Shown: positions 25,755-34,887 of the stretch, in pieces
Layout of the letters: each line of letters begins with the position of its first letter
Numbering within the stretch: position 1 is the first letter of the stretch
Origin: Terrimesophilobacter bigeumensis
GTDB taxonomy: Bacteria > Actinomycetota > Actinomycetes > Actinomycetales > Microbacteriaceae
Reading direction: 5' to 3'
Assembly: GCF_039537265.1 (NCBI RefSeq)
Contig: NZ_BAABAE010000005.1
Location: 1 to 64,000, forward strand
Length of the DNA: 64,000 bases
Position numbers and translations under genes: made by a program
The notes under the pieces: model-generated
Databases searched by the model: none
What the model saw: only the letters and a program-made list of their open reading frames with translations
Told to the model about the DNA's origin: nothing

Positions 25755-27800
25755 GTGAAGCGATCGTGGGCAGCCCTCGCCATCCTGACTCTCGGGTTCG
25801 CCCTCGGGTCGCCGCTCGCCGCAGCGGCGGTCGCGTCCGAGGGCCGGCCCGCCGACGCCGGGCACTCCGTGCGTGCCGGAGTGCAGGACTTCGAGTTCGA
25901 GTCCTACTCGGCCGACTACTACCTCGGCCGGGACGCTCAGGGGCACGCGACGTTGCGCACGGTGGAGACCTTCGTCGCGAGGTTCCCGTCCTTCGACCAG
26001 AACCGGGGCATGATCAGGGCCATCCCGAACGACTACGACGGGGTCCCACTGCTCACGGACGTGCAGTCGGTCGTCGACGAGAACGGTGCCGATGTGCCCT
26101 ACGAGGAGACGGTCAGCGGCGGGTTCACCGAGCTCGCGCTCGGCACCGACGACTTCGTGCACGGCCGCACGACGTACACGATCACCTACACGCAGCAGAA
26201 CGTCGTGCGCGCCTTCGCCGACACGAGCGACGACGAGTTCTACTGGGACACCAACGGCACCGGCTTCCCCCAGCCGTTCGGCACGGTCTCCGCGCGCGTG
26301 CACCTCGACCCCGCGCTCACGCAGTATCTCACCGGCAACAACGCCTGCTACCGCGGCGGGCAGGGCGCGACCGACACCTGCCCGGTCGAGCACGCCCCGG
26401 ATGCCGCCGGCGACGTCTTCACGGCATCCGTTCGCGACATCGGGGCCTACGAGAACCTCACGGTCGTCATCGGGTTCACCCTCGGGACGTTCGTCCAGGT
26501 TCCCGCGGAGGTGGAGCCCGACGATGGTTTCCCCGGCGACGTCAATCCCTTCTTTCCAGGGCAGACCGAGTCGCCCTGGTGGCTGAATGCGGCATCCATC
26601 GGCTCGGTCCTGCTCATCGTGCTCGGCACGGCGTTCACCGTCGTCTGGCGGTTCGTGAAGCCTGCCTCGGCGAAGGGCAGTGGCATCATCGTTCCCCAAT
26701 ACACGCCGCCGAAAGAACTCAACCTGCTCGAGGCCGCCGAGATCATCGGGCGTCGGGGCAGCGGGCTTCCGGCCCAGATCGTGAGCTTCGCGGTGCGCGG
26801 CAGGCTGCGAATCCTCGACTATCCGGTCACCGGAAGCGGCGCGAGCTACACGCTGCAACTCCTCGACCTCGACGGGCTCGACCCGACCGAGCTCGACCTC
26901 ATGAAGGCGCTCTTCGGCGACAGCGCGGTCGACCATCTCGCCCGTCTGCAGACGAGCGGAATCCTGGATGAGGCGACGATGAGCGCCGTCGCCTCGTTCT
27001 TCGGTGGAGACTCGGCGGTGGTGGATGCGAGCCTCCCGCAGATCGGGGCGATCCAGGAAGTGGGAGTCGTCGACGATGCCGCGGCCACGGCGATCGCAGG
27101 AGTGCGTGCAGAAGTGCGGAGGTCGGTGATGGCGCGCGGGCTGCTGCAGAAGCGTTCGCCGCTCGTCGGGATCCTCGCGGCGGTCTTCATGTTCGTCATG
27201 AGCTTCGTGTCGATGGGGCTCTTCATGGTGTCGATCTTCTTCACAGACGTGAACGCCTGGGGAATCGTCGGATTCCTGCTCGCCATCCTCGGGTGCTTCG
27301 TGTGCGCGGGCTTCGCCTACCGGCCGGCCGTCGCCTCGGCCGCCGGGGCGGTGCATCGTGACTACCTCCTCGGCATCCGCGACTATCTGCAGCTCGCCGA
27401 GGCGGACCGGTTCCGGATGCTGCAGAGCCCGGAAGGCGCCGAGCGCGTGCGGGCGGAAGGCCTCGACATCCGCCAGCCCGCCCAGCGGGTCAAGCTCTAC
27501 GAGAAGCTTCTGCCGTTTGCGGTGCTGTGGGGCGTCGAGAGGGAGTGGACGAAGGAGCTCACAATCCTCTACGGCGAGACCGCGCCGGACTGGTTCGTCT
27601 CGACCGGTTCCTTCGACGGGACGGTCTTCTCGAGCGCGCTCGGTTCGATCTCCACGTCGACGATCGCGCGGCAGACGGTTCGCTCATCCTCTTCCGGTTC
27701 GTCCTGGTCGCGCAGCGGCGGGGGAAGCTTCTCCGGTGGTTCCTTCGGCGGGGGCTTCTCCGGCGGGGGCGGGGGCGGCGGGGGCGGCGGAGGTCGCTGA
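25755..27800 (+). CDS. DUF2207 domain-containing membrane protein
   Basis: 681 aa. A signal peptide (KRSWAALAILTLGFALGSPLA) leads to the extracellular DUF2207 domain, with EFESYSADYYLGRD near the start and FRAIPNDYDG-like VRAIPNDY spacing (MIRAIPNDYDGVPLL). A TM follows near residue 280 (IGSVLLIVLGTAFTVVW), then a cytoplasmic region (STPPKELNLLEAA-like YTPPKELNLLEAAEI), two more TMs near 470-520, and a serine- then glycine-rich tail (GGSFGGGFSGGGG). This order is standard for the family, whose function is unknown. The GTG start is chosen from the signal peptide and the -10 element. Confidence 0.85.
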   Translation: MKRSWAALAILTLGFALGSPLAAAAVASEGRPADAGHSVRAGVQDFEFESYSADYYLGRDAQGHATLRTVETFVARFPSFDQNRGMIRAIPNDYDGVPLLTDVQSVVDENGADVPYEETVSGGFTELALGTDDFVHGRTTYTITYTQQNVVRAFADTSDDEFYWDTNGTGFPQPFGTVSARVHLDPALTQYLTGNNACYRGGQGATDTCPVEHAPDAAGDVFTASVRDIGAYENLTVVIGFTLGTFVQVPAEVEPDDGFPGDVNPFFPGQTESPWWLNAASIGSVLLIVLGTAFTVVWRFVKPASAKGSGIIVPQYTPPKELNLLEAAEIIGRRGSGLPAQIVSFAVRGRLRILDYPVTGSGASYTLQLLDLDGLDPTELDLMKALFGDSAVDHLARLQTSGILDEATMSAVASFFGGDSAVVDASLPQIGAIQEVGVVDDAAATAIAGVRAEVRRSVMARGLLQKRSPLVGILAAVFMFVMSFVSMGLFMVSIFFTDVNAWGIVGFLLAILGCFVCAGFAYRPAVASAAGAVHRDYLLGIRDYLQLAEADRFRMLQSPEGAERVRAEGLDIRQPAQRVKLYEKLLPFAVLWGVEREWTKELTILYGETAPDWFVSTGSFDGTVFSSALGSISTSTIARQTVRSSSSGSSWSRSGGGSFSGGSFGGGFSGGGGGGGGGGGR

Positions 27801-27843
27801 CCGTCGCGGTACTCTGGAACCCCAGCATCCACTCGGAGGTTCC

Positions 27844-28896
27844 ATGTCGCGCACGCTCGATCTCGCCGTCATCGCGGGAGACGGAATCGGCCCCGAGGTC
27901 ATCGCCGAAGCCGTCAAAGTACTGCGTGTGGCGGTGCCCTCCGACACGAAGGTCGAGACCACCGATTACCCGTTCAGCGCGGCGCACTACCTCTCGACGG
28001 GCGTGATCCTGGGCGACGACGACCTCGAGAGCCTCCGAGGCCACGACGCGATCCTGCTCGGCGCCGTCGGCGGCGACCCCCGCGACCCGCGGCTCGCCGG
28101 GGGAATCATCGAACGCGGGCTCCTGCTCAAGCTGCGGTTCGCCTTCGACCACTACGTGAACCTGCGCCCCACGCTCACCCTCCCGGGGGTCCAGAGCCCG
28201 CTGCGGGACCCCGGCGCCGTCGACTTCGTCGTCGTGCGGGAGGGCACGGAGGGGCCGTACGCGGGGACCGGCGGCAGCATCCGCACCGGCACGCCGCACG
28301 AGATCGCGAGCGAGGTGAGCGTCAACACCGCGTACGGCGTCGAGAGGGTCGTTCGGTTCGCCTTCGCGCAGGCCGAGGCGCGGCGCAGGAAGCTCACCCT
28401 CGTTCACAAGACCAACGTCATGACCTACGCCGGTTCGCTCTGGCAGCGCACCGTCGACGCCGTGGCCCTCGAGCATCCGGATGTCGAGGTCGGCTACCAG
28501 CACGTCGACGCCGCGACCATCCATCTCGTCACGAATCCGAGTAGATTTGACGTGATCGTCACCGACAACCTCTTCGGCGACATCATCACCGACCTGGCCG
28601 CCGCAATCAGCGGAGGCATCGGACTGGCGGCATCCGGCAACATCAACCCGGACGGCACCTTTCCCAGCATGTTCGAACCGGTTCACGGCTCGGCCCCGGA
28701 CATCGCCGGCAAGCAACTGGCCGACCCGACCGCCGCGATCCTCTCTGTAGCACTCCTGCTCTCGCAGCAGGGCTACCCAGAGGTCGCGGAACGGGTCACG
28801 GCGGCCGTGACGGCGGATCTCGCCGCCCGCGGCGCCCAGACCCGGTCGACGACCGCCATCGGCGACGACATCGCCGGACTGCTGGCCAGAGCCTGA
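27844..28896 (+). CDS. leuB: 3-isopropylmalate dehydrogenase
   Basis: 350 aa. It oxidatively decarboxylates 3-isopropylmalate in leucine synthesis (substrate supplied by LeuCD, encoded at 58.7-60.9 kb). Motifs: IAGDGIGPEVIAEAVKVLR, REGTEGPYAGTGG, LVHKTNVMTYAGSLW (catalytic Lys), VTDNLFGDIITDLAAAISGG (metal Asp), FEPVHGSAPDIAGKQLADPT. AGGAGG lies 4 nt before the ATG, and a -10-like TACTCT at 27809-27814 gives a short leader. ilvE follows 31 bp downstream. Confidence 0.96.
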   Translation: MSRTLDLAVIAGDGIGPEVIAEAVKVLRVAVPSDTKVETTDYPFSAAHYLSTGVILGDDDLESLRGHDAILLGAVGGDPRDPRLAGGIIERGLLLKLRFAFDHYVNLRPTLTLPGVQSPLRDPGAVDFVVVREGTEGPYAGTGGSIRTGTPHEIASEVSVNTAYGVERVVRFAFAQAEARRRKLTLVHKTNVMTYAGSLWQRTVDAVALEHPDVEVGYQHVDAATIHLVTNPSRFDVIVTDNLFGDIITDLAAAISGGIGLAASGNINPDGTFPSMFEPVHGSAPDIAGKQLADPTAAILSVALLLSQQGYPEVAERVTAAVTADLAARGAQTRSTTAIGDDIAGLLARA

Positions 28897-28927
28897 TCGC
28901 ACCACCTATCGACCTGAGAAGGACCCC

Positions 28928-30052
28928 ATGAGCATCACCGCTGATTCAGAGAGTTCCACCGACCTCGAGTGGGCGGTCACCCGCAACCTCGTGCCGCGCA
29001 GCGCGCAGGAGCGCGCCGAGATCCTCGCCAACCCCGGGTTCGGCAAGTTCTTCACCGACCACATGGTCGACATCTGCTGGTCAGTCGGCGGAGGATGGCA
29101 CCGGCCGCGCGTGCAGCCCTACGGGCCCATCTCCCTCGACCCCGCGGCAGCGGTGCTGCACTACGGGCAGGAGATCTTCGAGGGCATGAAGGCGTACCGC
29201 CACGCCGACGGGTCCATCTGGACCTTCCGTCCCGAGGCCAACGCCGGTCGGATGCGCCGCTCGGCGGAGCGCCTCGCCCTGCCGGAGCTTCCGCTCGAAT
29301 ACTTCGTCGACTCGCTGCGCCAGCTCATCGCCGTCGACGCCGACTGGGTGCCGTCGGCGCCGGAGACGAGCCTGTACCTGCGGCCGTTCATGTTCGCCAA
29401 GGAGGCGTTCCTCGGCGTGCGCCCGGCCGAGAAGGTCGCGTACTACGTCATCGGCAGCCCGGCCGGGGCCTACTTCCACGGCGGGGTCGCTCCCGTCTCC
29501 ATCTGGCTCTCGACCACCTACGCGCGCGCGGGCAAGGGTGGAACAGGGGCGGCGAAGACCGGCGGCAACTACGCATCATCGCTCATCGCGCAGGCCGAGG
29601 CCTCGGAGAACGGCTGCGCCCAGGTCATGTTCCTCGACTCCTCGGAGGGCAAGTATCTCGAGGAACTGGGCGGTATGAACATCGTGCTCGTCTACAAGGA
29701 CGGCACGCTCGTCACGCCACAGTCCGACAGCATCCTCGAAGGCATCACGCGCGACTCCATCCTGCAGCTCGCCCGCGACCGCGGCCACACGGTCGAGGAG
29801 CGCAGGGTCACGATCGACGAGTGGCGTGAGGGGTCGGCATCCGGCGACATCGTTGAGGTGTTCGCCTGCGGGACAGCGGCCGTCGTCACGCCCATCGCCC
29901 AGCTGAAGGCCGCCGACTTCACGATCGGGTCGGCGGATGCTCCGGCCGGCGAGCTCACGATGGCGCTGCGGCAGGAGCTCACCGACATCCAGTACGGGCG
30001 GGCAGAGGACCGTCACGGCTGGCTGACCAGGCTCGACTCCGTACGCGGCTAG
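28928..30052 (+). CDS. ilvE: Branched-chain amino acid aminotransferase
   Basis: 374 aa, PLP fold type IV. It moves the amino group from glutamate to the keto acids in the last step to Val, Leu and Ile. Motifs: HYGQEIFEGMKAYRHADGSI, RPEANAGRMRRSAERLALPE, YLRPFMFAKEAFLGVRPAE, AKTGGNYASSLIAQAEA (PLP lysine), EELGGMNIVLVYKDGTLVTP, EVFACGTAAVVTPIAQLK. GAGAAGGA lies upstream of the ATG. It is likely co-transcribed with leuB. Confidence 0.95.
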   Translation: MSITADSESSTDLEWAVTRNLVPRSAQERAEILANPGFGKFFTDHMVDICWSVGGGWHRPRVQPYGPISLDPAAAVLHYGQEIFEGMKAYRHADGSIWTFRPEANAGRMRRSAERLALPELPLEYFVDSLRQLIAVDADWVPSAPETSLYLRPFMFAKEAFLGVRPAEKVAYYVIGSPAGAYFHGGVAPVSIWLSTTYARAGKGGTGAAKTGGNYASSLIAQAEASENGCAQVMFLDSSEGKYLEELGGMNIVLVYKDGTLVTPQSDSILEGITRDSILQLARDRGHTVEERRVTIDEWREGSASGDIVEVFACGTAAVVTPIAQLKAADFTIGSADAPAGELTMALRQELTDIQYGRAEDRHGWLTRLDSVRG

Positions 30053-30055
30053 GCT
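30050..30055 (+). promoter_or_regulatory. -10 element of a leaderless promoter (FAH-family gene)
   Basis: TAGGCT, 7 nt (GGAATAC), then GTG at 30063. It overlaps the stop codon of ilvE (TAG), so the promoter is partly inside the preceding gene. Confidence 0.6.
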
Positions 30056-30062
30056 GGAATAC

Positions 30063-30836
30063 GTGAAAATCGCGCGGTTCAGTACGGCCGGTGAAGATCC
30101 CCGCTATGGGATCGTGGATGACGAGGAACTCGTCGTGCTCGCCGGAGATCCCATGTTCAGCGGCTTCGACACCACGGGGGAGCGGGTCGCGCTCGCTGAC
30201 GCGAAACTGCTGGCGCCCGTCATCCCGCGTTCGAAGGTGGTGTGCGTCGGCATGAACTACGCCGCGCACAAGGCCGAGCTGCACGCCGACACACCGAACA
30301 ACCCGCTCATCTTCCTCAAGCCGAACACCGCCGTCGTCGGGCCGGGCGACACCATCCAGATCCCGCCGGTCGACGGTCGCATCGTGCACGAGGGCGAGCT
30401 CGCGATCGTCATCGGCAAGATCGCGAAGCTCGTGTCGGCGGCCGATTGGGCGGACTACGTCTTCGGCTTCACCATCGCCAACGACATCTCGGCGCGCGAT
30501 GTCATGTTCGCGGACGGCCAGTGGGCGCGGGCCAAGGGGTACGACACGTTCTGCCCGATCGGGCCCTGGATCGAGACGGAGCTCGACATCTCGAACCTCG
30601 AGATCCAGACGTTCGTCGACGGTGAGCCGAGGCGGCACGGTAACACGGGGGACATGCTCTACACCGTTCCCGAGATCATCGAGTTCGCTTCGAGCGTGTG
30701 GACGCTTCTGCCGGGGGACATCATCTGCACGGGGACGCCCGCAGGCCTCGGCGGTTTCACGGACGGCCAGACCGTCGACATCACGATCGAGGGCATCGGG
30801 ACGCTTTCGAACCCTGCGCGCAACCGAGCCGCGTGA
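30063..30836 (+). CDS. Fumarylacetoacetate hydrolase family protein
   Basis: 257 aa. Family core: VVCVGMNYAAHKAELHAD, NPLIFLKPNTAVVGPGD, VHEGELAIVIGK (metal-binding Glu residues), FTIANDISARDVMFADGQWA (metal Asp), GPWIETELDIS, GDIICTGTPAGLG. Members act as acylpyruvases, oxaloacetate decarboxylases or hydratases in aromatic breakdown; which one cannot be told from sequence. Linkage to gltX and ilvE is usual in actinobacteria and does not reveal the substrate. Confidence 0.88.
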   Translation: MKIARFSTAGEDPRYGIVDDEELVVLAGDPMFSGFDTTGERVALADAKLLAPVIPRSKVVCVGMNYAAHKAELHADTPNNPLIFLKPNTAVVGPGDTIQIPPVDGRIVHEGELAIVIGKIAKLVSAADWADYVFGFTIANDISARDVMFADGQWARAKGYDTFCPIGPWIETELDISNLEIQTFVDGEPRRHGNTGDMLYTVPEIIEFASSVWTLLPGDIICTGTPAGLGGFTDGQTVDITIEGIGTLSNPARNRAA

Positions 30837-30874
30837 GCCTCGGAGAGGTGGTCCCGGCAGCCATGAACCGGTTC

Positions 30875-30912
30875 GTGCCTCATGACGGCGAATGTTCGCC
30901 CTCACGAGGCAC
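30875..30912. repeat. Nested inverted repeat after the FAH-family gene
   Basis: Outer arms GTGCCTC (30875-30881) and GAGGCAC (30906-30912) surround an inner palindrome GGCGAA-TG-TTCGCC (30887-30900). It may be an operator for the next gene or a terminator, but no U tract follows. Confidence 0.5.
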
Positions 30913-30956
30913 AACCCCCTCATGACCTCGGCCTCGTGCGAACTCTCGCTCGCAGG

Positions 30957-31985
30957 ATGACGGGTTTTCCGGCTGTCACCCGCCTCCTGCCGGGGCTGGC
31001 GGCTGCGGCTGCAGCCGTGGTGGTCGCCTTCGCGGTGCACACGCTCGTGCCCGCGGTGCCGTTGCTGACCGCATCCGTCGCCCTCGGCATCCTCGTCGCC
31101 CAGCTGCCGTTCGCACGGGCCTGGCTCGACGGACCCCTCGCCCCTGGCCTGCACTTCGCGGCGAAGACGCTCATGCGCGCGGGTATCGTGCTGCTCGGGC
31201 TCAAGCTCAGCCTCGTCGACATCGGCCGGCTCGGTTGGCTCGCGATCCTCGTGATCGTGGCGCTCGTGATCGCGACGTTCTTCGGGACATGGTGGCTCGG
31301 CCGGATGTTCCGCCTGCCGGGCGACGAGCCGCTGCTCGTGGCGGCGGGGTTCGCGATCTGCGGCGCATCCGCGATCGGGGCGATGGGATCGGTGACCGGG
31401 AGCAGACGCGAGGAGCAGGCGACCCCCGTGGCGCTCGTGACCCTGTGCGGCACGCTCGCGATCGCCGTGCTGCCCTTGCTGCAGACGCCGCTCGGGCTCA
31501 CGAACCTCGAGTTCGGGCACTGGGTCGGCGCGGGGGTGCACGACGTCGGGCAGGTCGTCGCGACCGCGCAGATCGCCGGGCCCGCCGCGCTCGCGATCGC
31601 GGTCGTCGTCAAGCTCACACGCGTGCTCATGCTCGCGCCGATGGTGGCCGGCGCGTCGCTCGTCGTGCGGCGTCGCTCGGCCGGTGCGACCGCATCCGGG
31701 AGGAACGAAAACGAAGGAGAAACGCGCCGTCCCGCCATCGTTCCGCTCTTCGTGGCCGGTTTTCTCGCGGCCGTGCTGCTGAACTCCTTCGTTGTCGTTC
31801 CTGCGCCGGTGCTCGCCGGGGCGGATGCCGTGCAGACCGTGCTGCTGGCCGCCGCGCTCTTCGGCCTCGGCTCGGCCGTGCGGTTCGCGACCCTCGTGAA
31901 GACCGGCGCGCGCTCGCTCGCGGTCGGCGGCCTCGCCTGGCTGCTCGTCGCGGCGCTCGCCCTCGCCGCCGTCCGTTTCGCGTGA
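30957..31985 (+). CDS. YeiH-type putative sulfate/anion exporter (UPF0324)
   Basis: 342 aa from ATG 30957, with about ten TM helices. Family signatures: GLKLSLVDIGRLGWLAI, RLPGDEPLLVAAGFAICGAS followed by AIGAMG, EFGHWVGAGVHDVGQVVATA, and ALFGLGSAVRFATLVKTGAR. The family is annotated as YeiH/YadS-like sulfate or sulfonate exporters; experimental support is thin. An upstream in-frame ATG at 30882 would add 25 hydrophilic residues but lies within the inverted repeat; neither start has a clear RBS. A broken PadR gene follows immediately. Confidence 0.85.
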   Translation: MTGFPAVTRLLPGLAAAAAAVVVAFAVHTLVPAVPLLTASVALGILVAQLPFARAWLDGPLAPGLHFAAKTLMRAGIVLLGLKLSLVDIGRLGWLAILVIVALVIATFFGTWWLGRMFRLPGDEPLLVAAGFAICGASAIGAMGSVTGSRREEQATPVALVTLCGTLAIAVLPLLQTPLGLTNLEFGHWVGAGVHDVGQVVATAQIAGPAALAIAVVVKLTRVLMLAPMVAGASLVVRRRSAGATASGRNENEGETRRPAIVPLFVAGFLAAVLLNSFVVVPAPVLAGADAVQTVLLAAALFGLGSAVRFATLVKTGARSLAVGGLAWLLVAALALAAVRFA

Positions 31986-32210
31986 ACCAATTCGAAGGAG
32001 ATCGGGCTCGGCACGCTCTACCCGATGCTCACCCGCCTGCGGACGCGGGGACTCGTCAGCAGTTTCGACCGGGCATCCGCCTCGGGACCCGTCCGCGAGT
32101 ACTATCGCCTGACGGATGCCGGCACAGCCGAGCTCGACGCGTTCCGGGCGCAGTGGGCACCGTTCAGCAGCACCGTCGGCGAGCTCATCGGAAAGGACAG
32201 CACATCATGA
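31986..32210 (+). pseudogene. PadR family regulator remnant, 5' truncated
   Basis: The frame, read directly after the stop of the YeiH-type gene, gives EIGLGTLYPMLTRLRTRGLV, then PVREYYRLTDAGTAELDAF. This is the second half of a PadR winged helix (…GTLYP.L.RLE..GL… YYRLT..G…). The first 40 or so residues, including the start and helix-1/2, are missing, and no start codon other than an internal ATG at 32025 is available. The junction lies at the YeiH stop, so a deletion probably removed the 5' end. The 61-residue product from 32025 could still be made, and its stop overlaps the next ATG, so coupling is preserved. Confidence 0.7.
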
Positions 32211-32554
32211 GCCAGCGAACCCAGCCGCAGGTCGTGCGTGGGGGTACACCACAGGCGGGCGACCCGCGCTGGTACACGGTGCTCGCGAGCCTGCTCGTAG
32301 CATTCGGTGGGATTGTCGTTCCGCTCCTCGGCTGGGTCTTCGGGATCGCCATGGTGTGGATGTCGAAGACCTGGAGTACCGGGGAGAAGTGGGTCGCCAC
32401 CGCATCCATTCCGGTGATCGCCGCAACAGTCGCCTTGCTCAGCTTCATCGGCTCAGGGTTCATGGCCTGGCACCTTCTCCTGCTCTTGGGAGTCCTGGGC
32501 AACGTCGTGGTCGGCCTCTGGCTGCTCTGGCGCGGGCTTCGTTCCGGGCGCTGA
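32207..32554 (+). CDS. Small membrane protein of unknown function
   Basis: 115 aa. It has three TM helices: VLASLLVAFGGIVVPLLGWV, WVATASIPVIAATVALLSFI, LLLLLGVLGNVVVGLWLLWR. The ATG overlaps the stop of the PadR remnant (ATGA), and AAAGGA lies about 9 nt upstream. PadR genes are often followed by a membrane protein gene they control, so this is probably the former target of the broken regulator. No family name is supported. Confidence 0.78.
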   Translation: MSQRTQPQVVRGGTPQAGDPRWYTVLASLLVAFGGIVVPLLGWVFGIAMVWMSKTWSTGEKWVATASIPVIAATVALLSFIGSGFMAWHLLLLLGVLGNVVVGLWLLWRGLRSGR

Positions 32555-32615
32555 ACGTCTGAGACCAGAGGGTGTGATCTCGAACCGGCGAATCTGCAGT
32601 GTTCCCGCCCTCGCC

Positions 32616-32621
32616 TAGAAT
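32616..32621 (+). promoter_or_regulatory. -10 element of a leaderless promoter (gltX)
   Basis: TAGAAT, 7 nt (TGCAGCG), then ATG at 32629. No Shine-Dalgarno is seen. Confidence 0.6.
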
Positions 32622-32628
32622 TGCAGCG

Positions 32629-34104
32629 ATGACTGCCTCCTTCACGACCGCGACCGGCTCCGACATCCGGGTACGGTTCTGCCCCTCGCCGACCGGCACA
32701 CCGCATGTCGGGCTCATCCGCACGGCGCTGTTCAACTGGGCCTACGCCCGGCACACCGGCGGCAAGCTCATCTTCCGCATCGAGGACACGGATGCCGCAC
32801 GCGACAGCGAGGAGAGCTACGAGCAGTTGCTCGACGGGCTCTCCTGGCTGCACATCGACTGGGACGAGGGCGAGGGCAAGGGCGGGCCGCACGGGCCGTA
32901 CCGGCAGTCGCAGCGCAGCGACATCTACGCCGACGTGATCGAACGCCTGCGCGCATCCGGGCACCTGTATGAGAGCTTCGTGACGCCGGAGGAGATGGAG
33001 GCGCGCAACACGGCGAACGGGCGTGACCCCAAGCAGGGCTACGACAACTTCGAGCGTGACCTCACCGAGGAGCAGCGCGCCGCCTACCGCGCCGAGGGGC
33101 GGGAGCCGGCGCTACGCCTGCGCGTGCCAGACACCGACCTCGGGTTCGACGACCTCGTGCGCGGGGAGATCACCTTCCCGGCGGGCAGTTTCACCGACTT
33201 CGTGGTGGTGCGCCCGAACGGCAAGCCGCTCTACACCTTCGTCAACCCGGTCGACGACGCGCTCATGGGGGTGACGCACGTGCTGCGCGGTGAGGACATC
33301 CTCTCCAGCACCCCGCGCCAGATCGCGCTCTACCACGCGCTCATCGAGCTCGGCATCGCCACCGCGATCCCGCGCTTCGGGCACCTGCCCTACGTCATGG
33401 GCGAGGGGAACAAGAAGCTCTCCAAGCGCGACCCCGAGTCGAGCCTGTTCCACCACCGCGACCGCGGCTTCGTGCCCGAGGGGCTCATCAACTACCTCGC
33501 CCTGCTCGGCTGGTCGCTTTCCGCCGACCGCGACGTCTTCACGATCGAGGAGATGGTGGCGGCGTTCGACGTGGCCGACGTCAACCCCAACCCGGCGCGG
33601 TTCGACCTGAAGAAGGCGGAGTCGATCAACGGCGACCACATCCGGATGCTGGATGTCGCCGACTTCGCCGACCGGATGCTGCCCTACCTCGGCGACCTCG
33701 TCGCCACGGATGCCGACCGCGCCATGCTGCACCGTGCCGCCCCGCTCGTGCAGGAACGCATGCAGCTGCTCGGCGAGGCTCCGGGGCTGCTCGCGTTCCT
33801 GTTCACCGCGGATGACGCCCTCGAGTTCGACGCGGATGCCCTGCCCGGCGACGGCGGCCCCGAGGTGCTCGCCGTCGCGACGCGCGCGCTCAAGGATCTC
33901 GACGACTGGACGCCGCCGGGAATCGAGGCTGCCCTGCGCGGCGCGCTCGTGGACGAGTTGGGCCTCAAGCCGCGCCTCGCGTTCGGGCCGCTGCGCATGG
34001 CGATCTCCGGCCGCCGCATCAGCCCGCCGCTCTTCGAGTCGATGGAGCTGCTCGGTAAGGAGTCGACGCTCGCGAGGATCGCGAGGCTCGCGGAGCGGTT
34101 GTAG
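32629..34104 (+). CDS. gltX: Glutamate--tRNA ligase
   Basis: 491 aa, class I aminoacyl-tRNA synthetase. HIGH-type motif in CPSPTGTPHVGLIRTALFNW, KMSKS-type motif in EGNKKLSKRDPESSLF, and FRIEDTDAARDSEESYEQLL. In actinobacteria this enzyme usually also charges tRNA-Gln with Glu before amidation (family knowledge). A tRNA-Gln gene lies 70 bp downstream, a common actinobacterial arrangement. The start at 32629 is fixed by the -10 element 7 nt upstream. Confidence 0.96.
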   Translation: MTASFTTATGSDIRVRFCPSPTGTPHVGLIRTALFNWAYARHTGGKLIFRIEDTDAARDSEESYEQLLDGLSWLHIDWDEGEGKGGPHGPYRQSQRSDIYADVIERLRASGHLYESFVTPEEMEARNTANGRDPKQGYDNFERDLTEEQRAAYRAEGREPALRLRVPDTDLGFDDLVRGEITFPAGSFTDFVVVRPNGKPLYTFVNPVDDALMGVTHVLRGEDILSSTPRQIALYHALIELGIATAIPRFGHLPYVMGEGNKKLSKRDPESSLFHHRDRGFVPEGLINYLALLGWSLSADRDVFTIEEMVAAFDVADVNPNPARFDLKKAESINGDHIRMLDVADFADRMLPYLGDLVATDADRAMLHRAAPLVQERMQLLGEAPGLLAFLFTADDALEFDADALPGDGGPEVLAVATRALKDLDDWTPPGIEAALRGALVDELGLKPRLAFGPLRMAISGRRISPPLFESMELLGKESTLARIARLAERL

Positions 34105-34174
34105 GAGCGTCGCCTCGAAGCAACCCGCACGATACGCTAAAGTAGACAGTCGGCCCGGCTTCGGTCGGAACCGG

Positions 34175-34246
34175 TGGGGTATGGTGTAATTGGCAACACG
34201 GAAGATTCTGATTCTTTTGTTCTTGGTTCGAGTCCAGGTACCCCAG
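34175..34246 (+). tRNA. tRNA-Gln (CTG)
   Basis: A 72-nt cloverleaf. Acceptor arm TGGGGTA pairs with TACCCCA, the T arm has GGTTCGAGTCC, and the anticodon loop TTCTGAT gives anticodon CTG (reads CAG, Gln). The U1-A72 start (TGGGGTA) is typical of tRNA-Gln. The 3' CCA is not encoded in full (GCA follows). Confidence 0.92.
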
Positions 34247-34461
34247 CAGACTCCCTGACCTCCCTTCGCTGTCGTCCTCGCATGTCGGCGCCCTCCGCTA
34301 CTCTGATGCCACGTTCCAGAGTTGCGTCCACAGGTACCTGGCCGGCCGCACGACAACCCGAATCCATCGATTCCCGGGTGTCCCAGGGGAAGAACGGGCC
34401 CACGAGATCTCGTGGTGCAAGAGTCGATGGGGGCGAGCCCCCGGAGAGGGGGAACACCCCC

Positions 34462-34773
34462 GTGTCCACGAAAGACAGCAACGAGCCGGTCACCCAGGGC
34501 GACTGGGCCGGATTCACCCGGGCACGCGCGATCGCCTGGTGCTGGAACCTCTACCAGTACGAGCCGCACGGCTTCGTGTCGCCGGGCTCCATCCTCCGCG
34601 AGCAGAGGACCCGCGAGCTGGAGGCCGGCGGCATCCCGAACGGGTTCGGCTACGCCGATCGCGCCCGGCAGTTCGAAGCGTCCGGCGTGAGCCCTGAACG
34701 ATACCGGGCAGCGCGGGAGACTCTCGGGTCCCCGATCTTCAGCGCCGCAGACATCCGGTTCGGGCGCGGCTAG
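34462..34773 (+). CDS. Hypothetical protein
   Basis: 103 aa from GTG 34462, with GGAGAGG about 10 nt upstream. The sequence is soluble and well biased to G/C-ending codons (ARAIAWCWNLYQYEPHGFVS, GGIPNGFGYADRARQFEASG, SPERYRAARETLGSPIFSAA). The frame is open back through the tRNA-Gln gene, but the part before 34462 lacks coding character. No family recognised. It lies alone between tRNA-Gln and the convergent lipoprotein gene. Confidence 0.6.
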   Translation: MSTKDSNEPVTQGDWAGFTRARAIAWCWNLYQYEPHGFVSPGSILREQRTRELEAGGIPNGFGYADRARQFEASGVSPERYRAARETLGSPIFSAADIRFGRG

Positions 34774-34835
34774 CGCAGGACGGCTGTTTCGCTCGTTCGT
34801 CGGTGGCCATCGGGACACGCTCGCGGACGTGACTG

Positions 34836-34873
34836 GAGGCTGGGCCGGTAGCGAGCGCTACCGGCCCAGCCTC
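34836..34873 (-). terminator. Strong hairpin terminator of the lipoprotein gene
   Basis: Perfect arms GAGGCTGGGCCGGTAGCG (34836-34853) and CGCTACCGGCCCAGCCTC (34856-34873), 18 bp each. It starts 14 nt beyond the stop of the minus-strand lipoprotein gene. No U tract follows, which is common for actinobacterial terminators. It could also stop the convergent gene. Confidence 0.75.
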
Positions 34874-34887
34874 ACGACGAGAACTCC

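Noticed and set aside
34174..34461. Open frame running through tRNA-Gln into the hypothetical gene
   Set aside because: It would place coding sequence over a tRNA and reads as non-coding before 34462; only the 3' part has coding bias.
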